Shown here piece after piece: positions 53,670 through 62,588 of a stretch of DNA of 64,000 nucleotides. Where the stretch lies: the NCBI RefSeq assembly GCF_012034935.1, contig NZ_JAATEN010000002.1:248001-312000 (forward strand), in the 5' to 3' direction. The translations under genes and the position numbers were made by a program. Position 1 is the first letter of the stretch. Each line of letters starts with the position of its first letter. The notes beneath the pieces are model-generated. The model saw nothing but the letters and a program-made list of their open reading frames with translations, made no database searches and was not told where the DNA came from. The DNA comes from Streptomyces zingiberis. Its GTDB lineage: Bacteria > Actinomycetota > Actinomycetes > Streptomycetales > Streptomycetaceae.

Positions 53670-54464
53670 TCACCCTCCTCTCCGGTGCGGAGCGGCCCCG
53701 GGGGCCGGGCGGAGGAAGCGGATCACGGGGTGCCCGGGGCCGTGGGTGACCTCACTGCGGACGCCGTAGACCCGTTCGATGAGGGCGGGGGTGAGGACCT
53801 CGGCGGGGGTGCCCTCCGTGACCGCGCGGCCGTCACGCAGGACGAGCAGGCGGTCGCAGTACATCGCGGCGAGGTTGAGATCGTGCAGGGCGATCACCGT
53901 GGTGACCGGCAGTCCGGCGACCAGGTCCAGGAGGTCGAGCTGGTGCTGGATGTCCAGGTGGTTGGTCGGTTCGTCGAGGAGGAGTTCGCGGGGTTCCTGG
54001 GCGAGGGCACGGGCGATCTGGGTGCGCTGGCGTTCGCCGCCGGAGAGGGTGTGCCAGGACTGGCCGGCCCGGCCGGTCAGCCCGGTGCGCCGCAGCGCCT
54101 CGGTGACGGCATTCTCGTCGGCCGCCGTCCCGGGCGTCCAGGCGCGGCGGTGCGGGAGGCGGCCGAGGGCGACGACGTCCCGGACCGTCAGCTCGGTCCG
54201 GGTGTCGGTGTGCTGCTCGACCGTGGCGATACGGCGGGCGGCGGCCCGGCGGCCGATCTCCGGAAGGGGACGCCCGTCCAGGCGCACGACTCCGGCACCG
54301 GGGGCGAGGACCCCGGCCAGCAGCCTGAGCAGGGTGGACTTCCCGGAGCCGTTGGGGCCGAGCAGCCCGAGGGTCTCGCCGGGGCTCAGGGTGAGGGTGA
54401 TGCCGTCGACGACGGTCCGGTCACCGGCGCGCCGTACGACGCGGTCGGCGTGCAGGCCGGTCAT
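53670..54464 (-). CDS. btuD: Cobalamin ABC transporter ATP-binding protein (BtuD-like)
   Basis: ATPase of a FecCD-type importer, 264 residues: GPNGSGKSTLLRLLAGVL, LSGGERQRTQIARALAQEPR, LLLDEPTNHLDIQHQ, ALHDLN. The family serves B12, haem and siderophores alike; the cobalamin riboswitch on this operon decides for B12. ATG 54464 follows GGAGGCGGAC and overlaps the btuC stop (ATGA). Confidence 0.9.
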   Translation of the reverse strand: MTGLHADRVVRRAGDRTVVDGITLTLSPGETLGLLGPNGSGKSTLLRLLAGVLAPGAGVVRLDGRPLPEIGRRAAARRIATVEQHTDTRTELTVRDVVALGRLPHRRAWTPGTAADENAVTEALRRTGLTGRAGQSWHTLSGGERQRTQIARALAQEPRELLLDEPTNHLDIQHQLDLLDLVAGLPVTTVIALHDLNLAAMYCDRLLVLRDGRAVTEGTPAEVLTPALIERVYGVRSEVTHGPGHPVIRFLRPAPGAAPHRRGG

Positions 54465-55474
54465 GTCCGCCTCCGTCCGCGGTACAGGACGGCGACGAAC
54501 GCCGGCACGCCGATGAGGGAGGTCACCACGCCGACCGGGACCTCCCGCGGGTCGAGGACGGTCCGGGCGAGGGTGTCCACCCACACCAGGAAGACGGCCC
54601 CGGTCAGCGCCGTGACCGGCAGCAGACGGGCGTGGCCCGGGCCGGTGAGGGCGCGGGTGGCGTGCGGCAGGACCAGGCCGACGAAGCCGATCGCGCCCGC
54701 GCAGCTGACCAGGGCGGCGGTGAGCAGCGCGGTCGCGCAGAGCAGGACCAGGCGGGTGCGGGCGACCCGGACCCCGAGTCCGGCCGCGGCCTCGTCACCG
54801 AAGGCGAAGGCGTCCAGGGTGCGGGCGTACCCGAGGCAGACGGCCAGGACGAGGGTGAGGACGGCGGCGCAGAGCAGGACCTGTCCCCACTCGGCGCCGG
54901 AGAGCGAGCCGAGCAGCCAGAACAGCACCCCCCGGGTGGTCTCCGCGTCCGCCGAGGTCAGGACGGTGAAGGAGGTCAGCGCGGAGAACAGCTGCAGGGC
55001 CGCGACGCCGGACAGCACGACCCGGTCGGTGTCGGTGCCGAGGCTGTGGCTGAGCAGCAGGACCAGGCCGAAGGAGAGCAGCGCGCCGAGGAAGGCGCCC
55101 GCCGACAGGGACACCGCTCCTCCCCCCACGCCCAGCACGGCCACGGCGACCGCGCCGGTGGACGCGCCGGAGGAGACACCGAGCACGAAGGGGTCGGCGA
55201 GCGGATTGCGCAGCAGTGACTGCATGACCGCGCCGCACAGGGCGAGTCCCGCCCCGCAGACGGCGGCGAGCAGGGTGCGCGGCATCCGCAGGTTCCACAC
55301 GATCCCGTCCCGCAGCGGCGCCAGGGTGCTGTCCCCGAGGCCGAGATGGGCCGCGACCGACGCCCCGACGTCGCCGGTGGAGATGTCGGCGGAGCCGATC
55401 GTCACGGCGACGGCGATCGACACCAGCAGCGCCACCAGCCCTCCGCCGGTCAGCAGCAGCGAGCGGACGTTCAC
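54461..55474 (-). CDS. btuC: Cobalamin ABC transporter permease (BtuC-like)
   Basis: FecCD-family permease of 337 residues with about ten helices: RMPRTLLAAVCGAGLALCGA, MQSLLRNPLADPFVLGVSSG (family signature), AGAIGFVGLVLPHATR and the cytoplasmic coupling region around LDAFAFGDEAAAGLG. GTG 55474 overlaps the btuF stop (GTGA); the much longer open frame upstream is a shadow within btuF. Confidence 0.92.
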   Translation of the reverse strand: MNVRSLLLTGGGLVALLVSIAVAVTIGSADISTGDVGASVAAHLGLGDSTLAPLRDGIVWNLRMPRTLLAAVCGAGLALCGAVMQSLLRNPLADPFVLGVSSGASTGAVAVAVLGVGGGAVSLSAGAFLGALLSFGLVLLLSHSLGTDTDRVVLSGVAALQLFSALTSFTVLTSADAETTRGVLFWLLGSLSGAEWGQVLLCAAVLTLVLAVCLGYARTLDAFAFGDEAAAGLGVRVARTRLVLLCATALLTAALVSCAGAIGFVGLVLPHATRALTGPGHARLLPVTALTGAVFLVWVDTLARTVLDPREVPVGVVTSLIGVPAFVAVLYRGRRRT

Positions 55475-56520
55475 CCGGCGAACCCGAGGTCGCGCAGACC
55501 GGCCGCGACGTTCTCGATCCCCTCGACCGTGCGGATGGTCGGGTTCATCGCCTGCCCGCTCAGCAGGACGTACCGCTGCTTCCGCACGGCGGTCAGATTC
55601 CTGGTGGCCGGATGGGTCTCCAGGAAGCGGATCTTGGCCGCGGCGGTCTCGGCGGTCTGCTGCTTGCGGGTCAGGTCGCCGAGCACGATGACGTCGGGGT
55701 CGCGGTCGGCGACCGTCTCCCAGTTGATCTGGGGCCATTCGTCGTGGGTGTCGCCGAAGGCGTTCTCGGCGCCGACGGCGCGGGTGATGACGCCGGGCGC
55801 GCCGCAGCAGCCCGCGAGGTAGGGCGACTGGGAGTTGGCGAACCAGTACATGAGGGAGACACCGGAGGCGCGCAGTCCGCGGGTGGCCGCCTCAACCCGC
55901 GCGTCCAGCGAGGCGACGAGCCTCTCGCCGCGCTCCTCGACGCCGAACGCGCGGGCGAGGTCGCGTATCTCACCGTGGACGGCGTCGAGGCTGAGCGGTT
56001 CGGCGCGCGACCCGTCGCCGCCGGTGGCGTTGTCCTTGCCCGAGCAGTCGGAGGGGGCGACGTAGGTGGGCACCCCCAGCCGCCCGAACTGCTCGCGGGT
56101 GGCGACCCCGCCCGTGCCGAGGGTGGAGACGAACGAGGCGGTGACGAAGTCGGGTTCGGCGTCCAGGACCGACTCGAAGGACGGACGGCCGTCGGCGAGG
56201 CGCGGCACGGACGCGTTCGCCTTCTCCAGGTCCTTCGGCACCGGGTCGGTCCAGGTCGCCGTACCGGCCATGCGGTCGGCGAGGCCGAGGGAGAGCAGGA
56301 TCTCCGTGGTGCCCTGGTCGAGGGAGACGGCCCGCTCCGGCGCCGAGGCCAGCGTGACCTGGTGCCCGCAGTTGTCCAGCGTCACGGGGTAGCCGGCGGC
56401 GGCGGTTCCCTCCGGCCGGGCGGCACCGCCGCCGGACGGTCCACAGGCGGTGAGCAGCAGCGCGGAGGCGAGGAGCAGCGCGGGGAAGCGGGGAAAGGCG
56501 AGGGAACGGAGCACAGGCAT
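55471..56520 (-). CDS. btuF: Cobalamin-binding lipoprotein (BtuF-like)
   Basis: Substrate-binding lipoprotein of 349 residues. The lipobox LLTAC places the acylated Cys at residue 26. Periplasmic-binding-protein class III fold: PERAVSLDQGTTEILLSLGL, FESVLDAEPDFVTA, YVAPSDCSG, DPDVIVLGDL. Sequence alone would also fit an iron-siderophore binder; the cobalamin riboswitch directly upstream supports B12. First gene of btuFCD. Confidence 0.9.
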   Translation of the reverse strand: MPVLRSLAFPRFPALLLASALLLTACGPSGGGAARPEGTAAAGYPVTLDNCGHQVTLASAPERAVSLDQGTTEILLSLGLADRMAGTATWTDPVPKDLEKANASVPRLADGRPSFESVLDAEPDFVTASFVSTLGTGGVATREQFGRLGVPTYVAPSDCSGKDNATGGDGSRAEPLSLDAVHGEIRDLARAFGVEERGERLVASLDARVEAATRGLRASGVSLMYWFANSQSPYLAGCCGAPGVITRAVGAENAFGDTHDEWPQINWETVADRDPDVIVLGDLTRKQQTAETAAAKIRFLETHPATRNLTAVRKQRYVLLSGQAMNPTIRTVEGIENVAAGLRDLGFAG

Positions 56521-56579
56521 GCCTCTGAGGTCGGGGCTCGTACGCGGAGCCGGCCTACGGACGTCCCTCCGCGCCGCGG

Positions 56580-56740
56580 CGCGGAGGTGCCAGCAGGTCT
56601 TCGGACTCGGGTTCGTCCGGACGGGACGCCTTCCCGGTCTCCCAGTGGCGCCGTGCCCCGCCCGTCCCCCTCACCGCTGCGCGTCAGTTCCGGATTCGCA
56701 CCGGATTCCCTGGCCTCAGGTGTGGCTCGACTGGCCCGCC
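56580..56740 (-). ncRNA. Cobalamin riboswitch of btuFCD
   Basis: Minus strand, in order: agggaatccggtgcgaatcc, ggaactgacgcgcagcggtg, then gccactgggagaccgggaag, and finally cgagtccgaagacctgctgg. All the conserved blocks of the classical cobalamin aptamer are present, with the B12 box ctgacgcgcagcggtgag. It ends about 60 bases before the btuF start, leaving room for a ribosome-site-sequestering expression platform. Confidence 0.97.
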
Positions 56741-57366
56741 GAGGCTATCAAGCAGTCGTGGGGCCGGACGGGCGATCGGTCACGAGAAGCCCCGGAGCCG
56801 CCGGTTCCGGGGCGATCCGCGGCGACCGGCCGAGTGGCGGGCCGTCCCGCCGGGGCGGTCGAGGTGTTCGCGGCCCCGGGAACCTGGGCCGCGCCGAGCG
56901 GGGCGGTGGCCATCGGGCCTGTACCGAGCGGGGCGGTGGCCATCGGGCCCGCGTTGAATCAGGCGGCGCCGATCGGGCCCGTGTGTCGATCGAGGTGGGG
57001 CCGGAGGCGCCGGTGAGGACGGAGCCGCGCTCCGCGCTCCGGGGGCCCGGCGGAGAGCGACGGCCCTCCGCCGGGCCCCCCGGCCCGGCACCACTCGGCG
57101 CGCCACCGTCGCCTCGTCCTCGCTGGATTCGGCGGATTCGGCGGATTCACCGAGCCGGAGGTGGTCGCCGCGGCCCCTTGTGGCTCGGCCGCTCGGCCGC
57201 TCGGCGATCCCCGGGCCCCGGGCCCCGGGCCCGGGGATCGGCCGTAGGTCACACAGTCACGCAGGCCCGCGCGCGGGCCGGGCGCCGGTGGTGTCCGGCC
57301 GTCCCCTCACCCCCCCGGTACGCACCGGCAGCGCCGACCCCGGTGGGTACGGCGGGTCCGGTGCCC
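56741..57366. other. Region between btuFCD leader and ramR
   Basis: Non-coding. Holds a two-copy 51-53-bp repeat theme (gagcggggcggtggccatcggg at 56915 and 56930 onward), gattcggcggattcggcgg near 57124-57146, and the hairpin at 57205. The btuF promoter should lie at 56745-56800. No gene recognised. Confidence 0.5.
57205..57240 (-). terminator. Probable ramR terminator
   Basis: Perfect 14-bp stem (CGATCCCCGGGCCC, 57205-57218, with 57227-57240) with an 8-base loop, about 125 bases past the ramR stop on the minus strand. Confidence 0.7.
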
Positions 57367-58008
57367 TCACACCCAGCCGGCGCTCTGCGAGATCCTTACC
57401 GCGTCGATGCGGTTGCGGGCGCCCGTCTTGCGGATCACCGAGGCCATGTAGTTGCGGACCGTGCCGTTGCACAGGTGCAGGCTCTTGGCGATCTCTGATA
57501 TGGGCCGGCCCTCGGCGGCGAGCGACAGCACGCTCAACTCCCGTGCCGTCAGCGGCATCTCGGCGGCCTGCATGAAGCCGAAGGCGAGCGACTCGTCGAC
57601 GAACCGCTCGCCTCGGGCGACCTTGCGGATCGCCTCCAGTAATCTCTGCGGGGTGCCGTTCTTGTTGACGTAGCCGAGGGCCCGGGCGTCGAACGCCCGT
57701 CTGAGCGCACCCGGCCGGCCGGCCGTCACCAGGGCGAGCAGCGCGCTGCGACATCGTGAACAGCCCGGGGCCCCGGGTCTCGCACGGCCGTCGGGACAGC
57801 GCCCGGCGCTTTCCAGTACGTCCGATATCGACTCCGAAGCCGGGCTGTCCGCGTCGACCACGCAGACGTCCGGTCGCGCCGACCGCGCCTTCACCGGGAA
57901 CGCGTCCCAGGTGGTGGCGGTGACCTCCAGATCCTGCTCCTTCCCCAGCAGAGCGGCCAGCGCAGAGCGCAGAAGCCCGATGTCGTGCACCAGAAGTACC
58001 CGGATCAC
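57367..58008 (-). CDS. ramR: RamR, response-regulator-like activator of the ram operon
   Basis: LuxR/NarL-type regulator of 213 residues. Receiver-like domain: IRVLLVHDIGLLRSALAALL, likely acceptor D52 in VCVVDADSP, and K116 in YVNKNGTP. The usual acidic pair is reduced to His-Asp, and a Cys/Gly/Arg stretch (70-88) is inserted. The C-terminal helix-turn-helix (152-208: LTARELSVLSLAAEG, ISEIAKSLHLCNGTVRNYMA, KTGARNRIDAVRIS) is close to known RamR/AmfR. Codon 123 (57642-57640) is TTA, preceded by a rare AGA, so translation should need the bldA tRNA. GTG 58008 follows GGAGGGGACGGGCAA. In the ram loci I know it lies directly after ramB; here btuFCD intervenes and the strand is reversed. Confidence 0.92.
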   Translation of the reverse strand: MIRVLLVHDIGLLRSALAALLGKEQDLEVTATTWDAFPVKARSARPDVCVVDADSPASESISDVLESAGRCPDGRARPGAPGCSRCRSALLALVTAGRPGALRRAFDARALGYVNKNGTPQRLLEAIRKVARGERFVDESLAFGFMQAAEMPLTARELSVLSLAAEGRPISEIAKSLHLCNGTVRNYMASVIRKTGARNRIDAVRISQSAGWV

Positions 58009-58868
58009 TTGCCCGTCCCCTCCAGACTCGTGTGCACCGGCTTTCTCCGATGTGTTCGTCGGAACATCTGAGAAGTTGACTCGTCCACAAGCGCGTTCCC
58101 ACAACTGGCGTCACGGAACGGCCGAGGTCGCACTTGGTGTAAGGACTTGGTCTACGCATCGTGATGTACGCGGATGGGCGGGCGCGTTCTCTTGGCCCGC
58201 CGCTCAGGCGAGTGCCCCCCGCGTGCGCCTTCCCGTGTCCCGCCCGTCCCATGTTCCCGGCGGGGCCGGCAGGCCCGACGGGATGGGCGGGGCCGTGAAG
58301 GTCCCCGCGGCCGCCGGCGCCGCCGGGGCCCGCGCGATCCCGGCTCGCCGGGCGGGGACGGGCGGGCAGCGCGCCTTCCCTGCCGCCCGTCCGCCCGGGA
58401 GGCGGGGCGGAGACCGGTGGGTTCCGGGCGGCCGGAGTGGCGCCTGATGCGGCCGGTGTCCCGGGGGCCACCGTGGAAGCAGCCCGAGGGACGGGCCACG
58501 GCCCGGATTCCATGCCGCTGTTCCCCCGATTCCCCCGATGCCCCGGACACCCCGGATGCCCCGGATGCCCCCGGGACCTGATTCTCCGGCCTTCGCGGTG
58601 CCGGTGGACGACCGCGTCGGCACCTCACCGTGCCCGAGTGCTCACAGGCACGCAAGCTTTGGCTATTGCTTGCCCGTCCGGCCCGCGGAGTGCCGTGCGG
58701 GCCGCACCGTGGTGCGAATCACCCGGTCCGGCTCCGCCGTGTCTGCTACCTGCCGGTAGATTCGTAGCTCTGCCATGGGTGGGGGACGCCGCACCCGGTC
58801 GCGGAGGAATGAGATCCGTTCCGTTCCGGCACCGAAGTGAGACGAAGTGAGCAGAAGGGGCCCCGAGA
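58009..58868. other. 860-bp divergent gap between ramR and the glycosyltransferase cassette
   Basis: ramR-side promoter region at 58010-58160, with a direct repeat CCACAA (58085, 58099). Central low-complexity DNA with a 9-bp ccccggatg repeat at 58536-58572. A moderately AT-rich patch gcaagctttggctattgctt at 58651-58670 may be a promoter for the glycosyltransferase, whose start is preceded by gaaggggccccgaga. No gene supported. Confidence 0.5.
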
Positions 58869-60284
58869 GTGACGCCTGAGGCCGCACCGGCAGCCGCACC
58901 GAGCCCCTCCGCCGGACCTCTCGCGGCCGACGGCGGCCGCCCCCTCCGGATCGCCCTGCTCACCTACAAGGGCAACCCGTTCTGCGGGGGCCAGGGCGTC
59001 TACGTCCGGCACCTCTCCCGTGAACTCGCCGCGCTCGGGCACCGGGTGGAGGTCATCGGGGCCCAGCCCTACCCCGTCCTCGACGAGGTCCCCGCCCCCT
59101 CCGGGACCACCGCCCCCGGCGGCGTGACCCTCACCGAGCTGCCCAGTCTCGACCTCTACCGGCAGCCCGACCCGTTCCGCACCCCGCGGGCCGGCGAGTA
59201 CCGGGACTGGATCGACGCCCTCGAAGTGGCCACCATGTGGACCGGCGGCTTCCCCGAGCCGCTCACCTTCAGCCTCCGCGCCCGCCGCCACCTCGCGGCC
59301 CGCCGCGGGGAGTTCGACGTCATCCACGACAACCAGACGCTCGGCTACGGCCTGCTCGGCGGCCCCGCCCGGCTCGGCGCGCCGCTCGTCACCACCATCC
59401 ACCACCCCGTCACCGTCGACCGCCGGCTGGACCTCGACGCCGCCACCGGGTTCCTGCGCCGCGCCTCCGTCCGCCGCTGGTACGGCTTCACGCGGATGCA
59501 GAAGCGCGTCGCCCGCCGGCTCCCCGCCGTCCTGACCGTCTCCACCAGTTCCCGTGACGAGATCCTCGGCCACCTGGGGGTGGCGCCGGAACGGGTCCAC
59601 GTCGTGCCCATCGGAGCCGACACCACGCTGTTCTCCCCGGACCCGTCGATCGCCGAGGTCCCCGGCCGGATCGTCACCACCTCCAGCGCCGACGTGCCCC
59701 TCAAGGGCCTGGTCCACCTCGTGGAGGCGCTGGCCAAGCTCCGGACCGAGCACCCCGCGGCGCATCTGGTCGTCGTCGGCCGGCGCGCCGAGGACGGGCC
59801 CGTGGCCGCGGCCGTCGAACGCCACGGCCTCACCGGGGCCGTCGAGTTCGTCAAGGGCATCAGCGACGCCGAACTCGCGGACCTCGTGCGGAGTGCCCAG
59901 ATCGCCTGCGTCCCCTCCCTCTACGAGGGGTTCTCCCTGCCCGCCGCCGAGGCCATGGCCACCGGCACCCCGCTCGTCGCCACCACCGGGGGCGCCCTCC
60001 CCGAGGTCACGGGGGAGGACGGCGAGACCTGCCTGGCCGTGCCGCCCGCGGACGCCGGCGCCCTCGCGGCGGCCCTCGGCCGGCTTCTCGACCCGCACGA
60101 CGGCCCGGAACTCCGCGGCCGCCTCGGGCGGGCCGGACGGGAACGGGTGCTCGCCCGCTTCACCTGGAGCCGCGCCGCCGAGGGCACCGTCGAGCACTAC
60201 CGCCGGGCGGCCGGGGAGCGGGCCGCCGGCCCCGGCCGGGCCCCGGGGGCCGCCTCCCGGGCAGCCGGACGGCCCCGCGGCTGA
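58869..60284 (+). CDS. Glycosyltransferase family 4 protein
   Basis: GT-B retaining glycosyltransferase of 471 residues. The N-terminal domain opens LRIALLTYKGNPFCGGQGVY, with the GGQG nucleotide-sugar loop. The C-terminal domain has FSPDPSIAEVPGRIVTTSSA, VPLKGLVHLVEALAKLRTEH and the EGFSLPAAEAMATGTPLVAT motif (E near 351 and 359), the EX7E catalytic region. Cytoplasmic or membrane-peripheral. GTG 58869. First of three clustered genes (glycosyltransferase, methyltransferase, toroid enzyme) that look like one pathway for a glycosylated lipid or surface molecule. Confidence 0.92.
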   Translation: MTPEAAPAAAPSPSAGPLAADGGRPLRIALLTYKGNPFCGGQGVYVRHLSRELAALGHRVEVIGAQPYPVLDEVPAPSGTTAPGGVTLTELPSLDLYRQPDPFRTPRAGEYRDWIDALEVATMWTGGFPEPLTFSLRARRHLAARRGEFDVIHDNQTLGYGLLGGPARLGAPLVTTIHHPVTVDRRLDLDAATGFLRRASVRRWYGFTRMQKRVARRLPAVLTVSTSSRDEILGHLGVAPERVHVVPIGADTTLFSPDPSIAEVPGRIVTTSSADVPLKGLVHLVEALAKLRTEHPAAHLVVVGRRAEDGPVAAAVERHGLTGAVEFVKGISDAELADLVRSAQIACVPSLYEGFSLPAAEAMATGTPLVATTGGALPEVTGEDGETCLAVPPADAGALAAALGRLLDPHDGPELRGRLGRAGRERVLARFTWSRAAEGTVEHYRRAAGERAAGPGRAPGAASRAAGRPRG

Positions 60285-60386
60285 ACCGCCGGGCCGTCCG
60301 CCCGTACGGGTGAGCCGCCGCACCCGCCGCCCGTGCGGCTGAACCGCCGCACGTCCCTCCCCCCGACCGAAAGAGGCAGACCCCGA

Positions 60387-61262
60387 GTGCTGACCGTCGA
60401 CTTTTCCCGGTTCCCCCTGGCCGCGGGCGACCGCGTGCTCGATCTGGGCTGCGGCGCCGGCCGGCACGCCTTCGAGTGCTACCGGCGCGGCGCGCACGTG
60501 GTGGCCCTCGACCGCAACGCCGAGGAGATCCGCGAGGTCGCCACCTGGTTCGCCGCCATGGAGGAGGCGGGAGAGGCCCCGGCCGGCGCCACCGCCACGG
60601 CGCTGGAGGGCGACGCCCTCGCCCTGCCCTTCCCCGACGGCAGCTTCGACGTCGTCATCGTCTCCGAGGTGATGGAGCACATCCCGGACGACCGGGGCGT
60701 GCTCGCGGAGATGGTCCGGGTGCTGCGGCCCGGCGGCCGTATCGCCGTCACCGTCCCCCGCTACGGGCCCGAACGGGTGTGCTGGGCGCTCTCCGACGCG
60801 TACCACGAGGTCGAGGGCGGCCACATCCGGATCTACCGCGCCGGCGAACTGCTGGGCCGGATCCGCGAGGCCGGACTGCGGCCCTACGGCAGTCACCACG
60901 CGCACGGCCTCCACGCGCCGTACTGGTGGCTCAAGTGCGCCTTCGGCGTGGACAACGACCGCGCCCTGCCGGTGCGCGCCTATCACAAGCTGCTGGTCTG
61001 GGACATCATGAAGCGCCCCCTGCTCACCCGGACCGCCGAACGCGTGCTCGACCCGCTGGTCGGCAAGAGCTTCGTCGTCTACGCCACCAAGCCGCACCCG
61101 GCGGACCGGCCCGCCGGGCCGGGCGGTGAGGGCACGCGTGGCCGGACGGCCTCCGGGAGCGCCGGGGCCGCCGTCCCGGCACCCGCCGCCACACCCGCGG
61201 AAGCCCCCGCCGGCGGGGCCGCCGCCCCGGCTACCGCCGCGACCGGCGAGGCCCCCGCGTGA
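60387..61262 (+). CDS. Class I SAM-dependent methyltransferase
   Basis: Methyltransferase of 291 residues. SAM-binding motif I VLDLGCGAGRHAFECYRRGA, acidic motif II VVALDRNAEEI, motif III EGDALALPFPDGSFDVVIVS and post-motif LRPGGRIAVTVPRYGPERVC; the Methyltransf_11 type. GTG 60387 after AAAGAGG; the open frame reaches 60333 without a ribosome site. The last 45 residues are Ala/Gly/Pro disorder. Its stop overlaps the next start (GTGA). The acceptor is unknown. Confidence 0.92.
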   Translation: MLTVDFSRFPLAAGDRVLDLGCGAGRHAFECYRRGAHVVALDRNAEEIREVATWFAAMEEAGEAPAGATATALEGDALALPFPDGSFDVVIVSEVMEHIPDDRGVLAEMVRVLRPGGRIAVTVPRYGPERVCWALSDAYHEVEGGHIRIYRAGELLGRIREAGLRPYGSHHAHGLHAPYWWLKCAFGVDNDRALPVRAYHKLLVWDIMKRPLLTRTAERVLDPLVGKSFVVYATKPHPADRPAGPGGEGTRGRTASGSAGAAVPAPAATPAEAPAGGAAAPATAATGEAPA

Positions 61263-62365
61263 CGAGCCCCGGCCGCACCGAGCACCTCGTCCTGCCCGGC
61301 GTCCTCACCGCGGCCGAGGCCGCGGCCACCGTCGCCGGGATCCTCGCCGAGCAGCGCGCGGACGGCGCCATCCCGTGGTTCCGCGGCCACCACCTCGACC
61401 CGTGGGACCACATCGAGGCCGCCATGGCCCTGGACGCAGCCGGTGAGCACGGACGCGCCGAGGCCGCGTACCGCTGGCTGGCCGAGCACCAGCTCCCGGA
61501 CGGCTCCTGGTACGCCGCCTACACCGACGGCGACGCCACCGCGCCGTCCGACCGCGGCCGGGAGACCAACTTCGTCGCCTACGTGGCCGTGGGCGTCTGG
61601 CACCACTACCTCGCCACCGGCGACGACGCGTTCCTCGACCGGATGTGGCCCACCGTCCGCGCCGCCGTCGGCTTCGTACTCGAACTCCAGAGCCCCGGAG
61701 GCCAGATCGGCTGGAAGCGGGAGGCGCCCGCGGACGGCGGAACGCCCGGCCCGGGGGAGCCCGCGCCGGGCGCGGCCGTCACCGGCGCCCTGCTCACCGG
61801 CTGTTCCTCGATCCACCAGGCGCTGCGCTGCGCACTCGCCGCCGCCGAGCACCTCAGGGAGCCCCAGCCCGGCTGGGAGCTGGCCACCGGCCTGCTCGGT
61901 CACGCCATCCGCCGCCACCCGGAGCGGTTCCTGGACAAGTCCCGCTACTCCATGGACTGGTACTACCCGGTGCTCGGCGGCGCGCTGACCGGCCCGGAGG
62001 CCAAGGCGCGCATCGAGGGGCGCTGGGAGGAGTTCGTGGTGCCCGGGCTCGGGGTCCGCTGCGTGTCGCCCAACCCCTGGGTCACCGGCGGCGAGAGCGC
62101 CGAACTGGCGCTCGCCCTGTGGGCCATGGGCGAACCGGAGCGCGCCGTGGACATCCTCCGCTCCATCGGCCACCTGCGGACTCCGGACGGCATGTACTGG
62201 ACGGGCTACGTCTTCGCCGACGAGACCGTCTGGCCGGCCGAGCGCACCACCTGGACCGCCGGCTCGGTGCTGCTGGCCGTGGCCGCCCTCGGCGGGGACA
62301 CCGCGACCACCGCCGTCTTCGGGGGCGGAGGCCTGCCCTCCGGGCTGGAGCCGGACTGCTGCTGA
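61259..62365 (+). CDS. Alpha-toroid (prenyltransferase-like/six-hairpin glycosidase-like) protein
   Basis: Protein of 368 residues with an all-helical barrel pattern: ILAEQRADGAIPWFRGHHLD, DHIEAAMALDAAGEHGRAEA, WLAEHQLPDGSWYAAYTDG, WPTVRAAVGFVLELQSPGGQ, SAELALALWAMGEPERAVDI, ERTTWTAGSVLLAVAALGG. Databases often name this family prenyltransferase from the squalene-cyclase repeats. No DxDD is present, while the repeated WxxxH and D/E-rich segments also fit six-hairpin glycosidases, so the reaction is open. No signal peptide. Coupled to the methyltransferase by a GTGA overlap. Ends with Cys-Cys. Confidence 0.8.
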   Translation: MTSPGRTEHLVLPGVLTAAEAAATVAGILAEQRADGAIPWFRGHHLDPWDHIEAAMALDAAGEHGRAEAAYRWLAEHQLPDGSWYAAYTDGDATAPSDRGRETNFVAYVAVGVWHHYLATGDDAFLDRMWPTVRAAVGFVLELQSPGGQIGWKREAPADGGTPGPGEPAPGAAVTGALLTGCSSIHQALRCALAAAEHLREPQPGWELATGLLGHAIRRHPERFLDKSRYSMDWYYPVLGGALTGPEAKARIEGRWEEFVVPGLGVRCVSPNPWVTGGESAELALALWAMGEPERAVDILRSIGHLRTPDGMYWTGYVFADETVWPAERTTWTAGSVLLAVAALGGDTATTAVFGGGGLPSGLEPDCC

Positions 62366-62588
62366 CCGCTGCTGAGCACGGTGCGGCGCGGGGAGCGCGG
62401 TGCTCCGTCACGCCGGTAGCGGCCCGCGGGCCCGTGCGGGCTCCCCGGCGGCCGGACGCGCGCGGGCCGGGGCGGCGGCGGGGCCGGTCACAGGACCGGG
62501 AGACGGGGCCGACGGCACCCTCGGGAGCGCCCCGGCGGCCGACCGCGGGACGTCCGGCCGGGGTGGCGCGGCCCCGGCCGGACGGGCC

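Noticed and set aside
54461..55738. BtuC start at 55738
   Set aside because: The first 88 codons are Arg-rich antisense of btuF; the GTG at 55474 overlapping the btuF stop is the proper start.
53670..56520. Iron-siderophore ABC transporter
   Set aside because: The protein families fit, but the cobalamin riboswitch directly upstream decides for B12.
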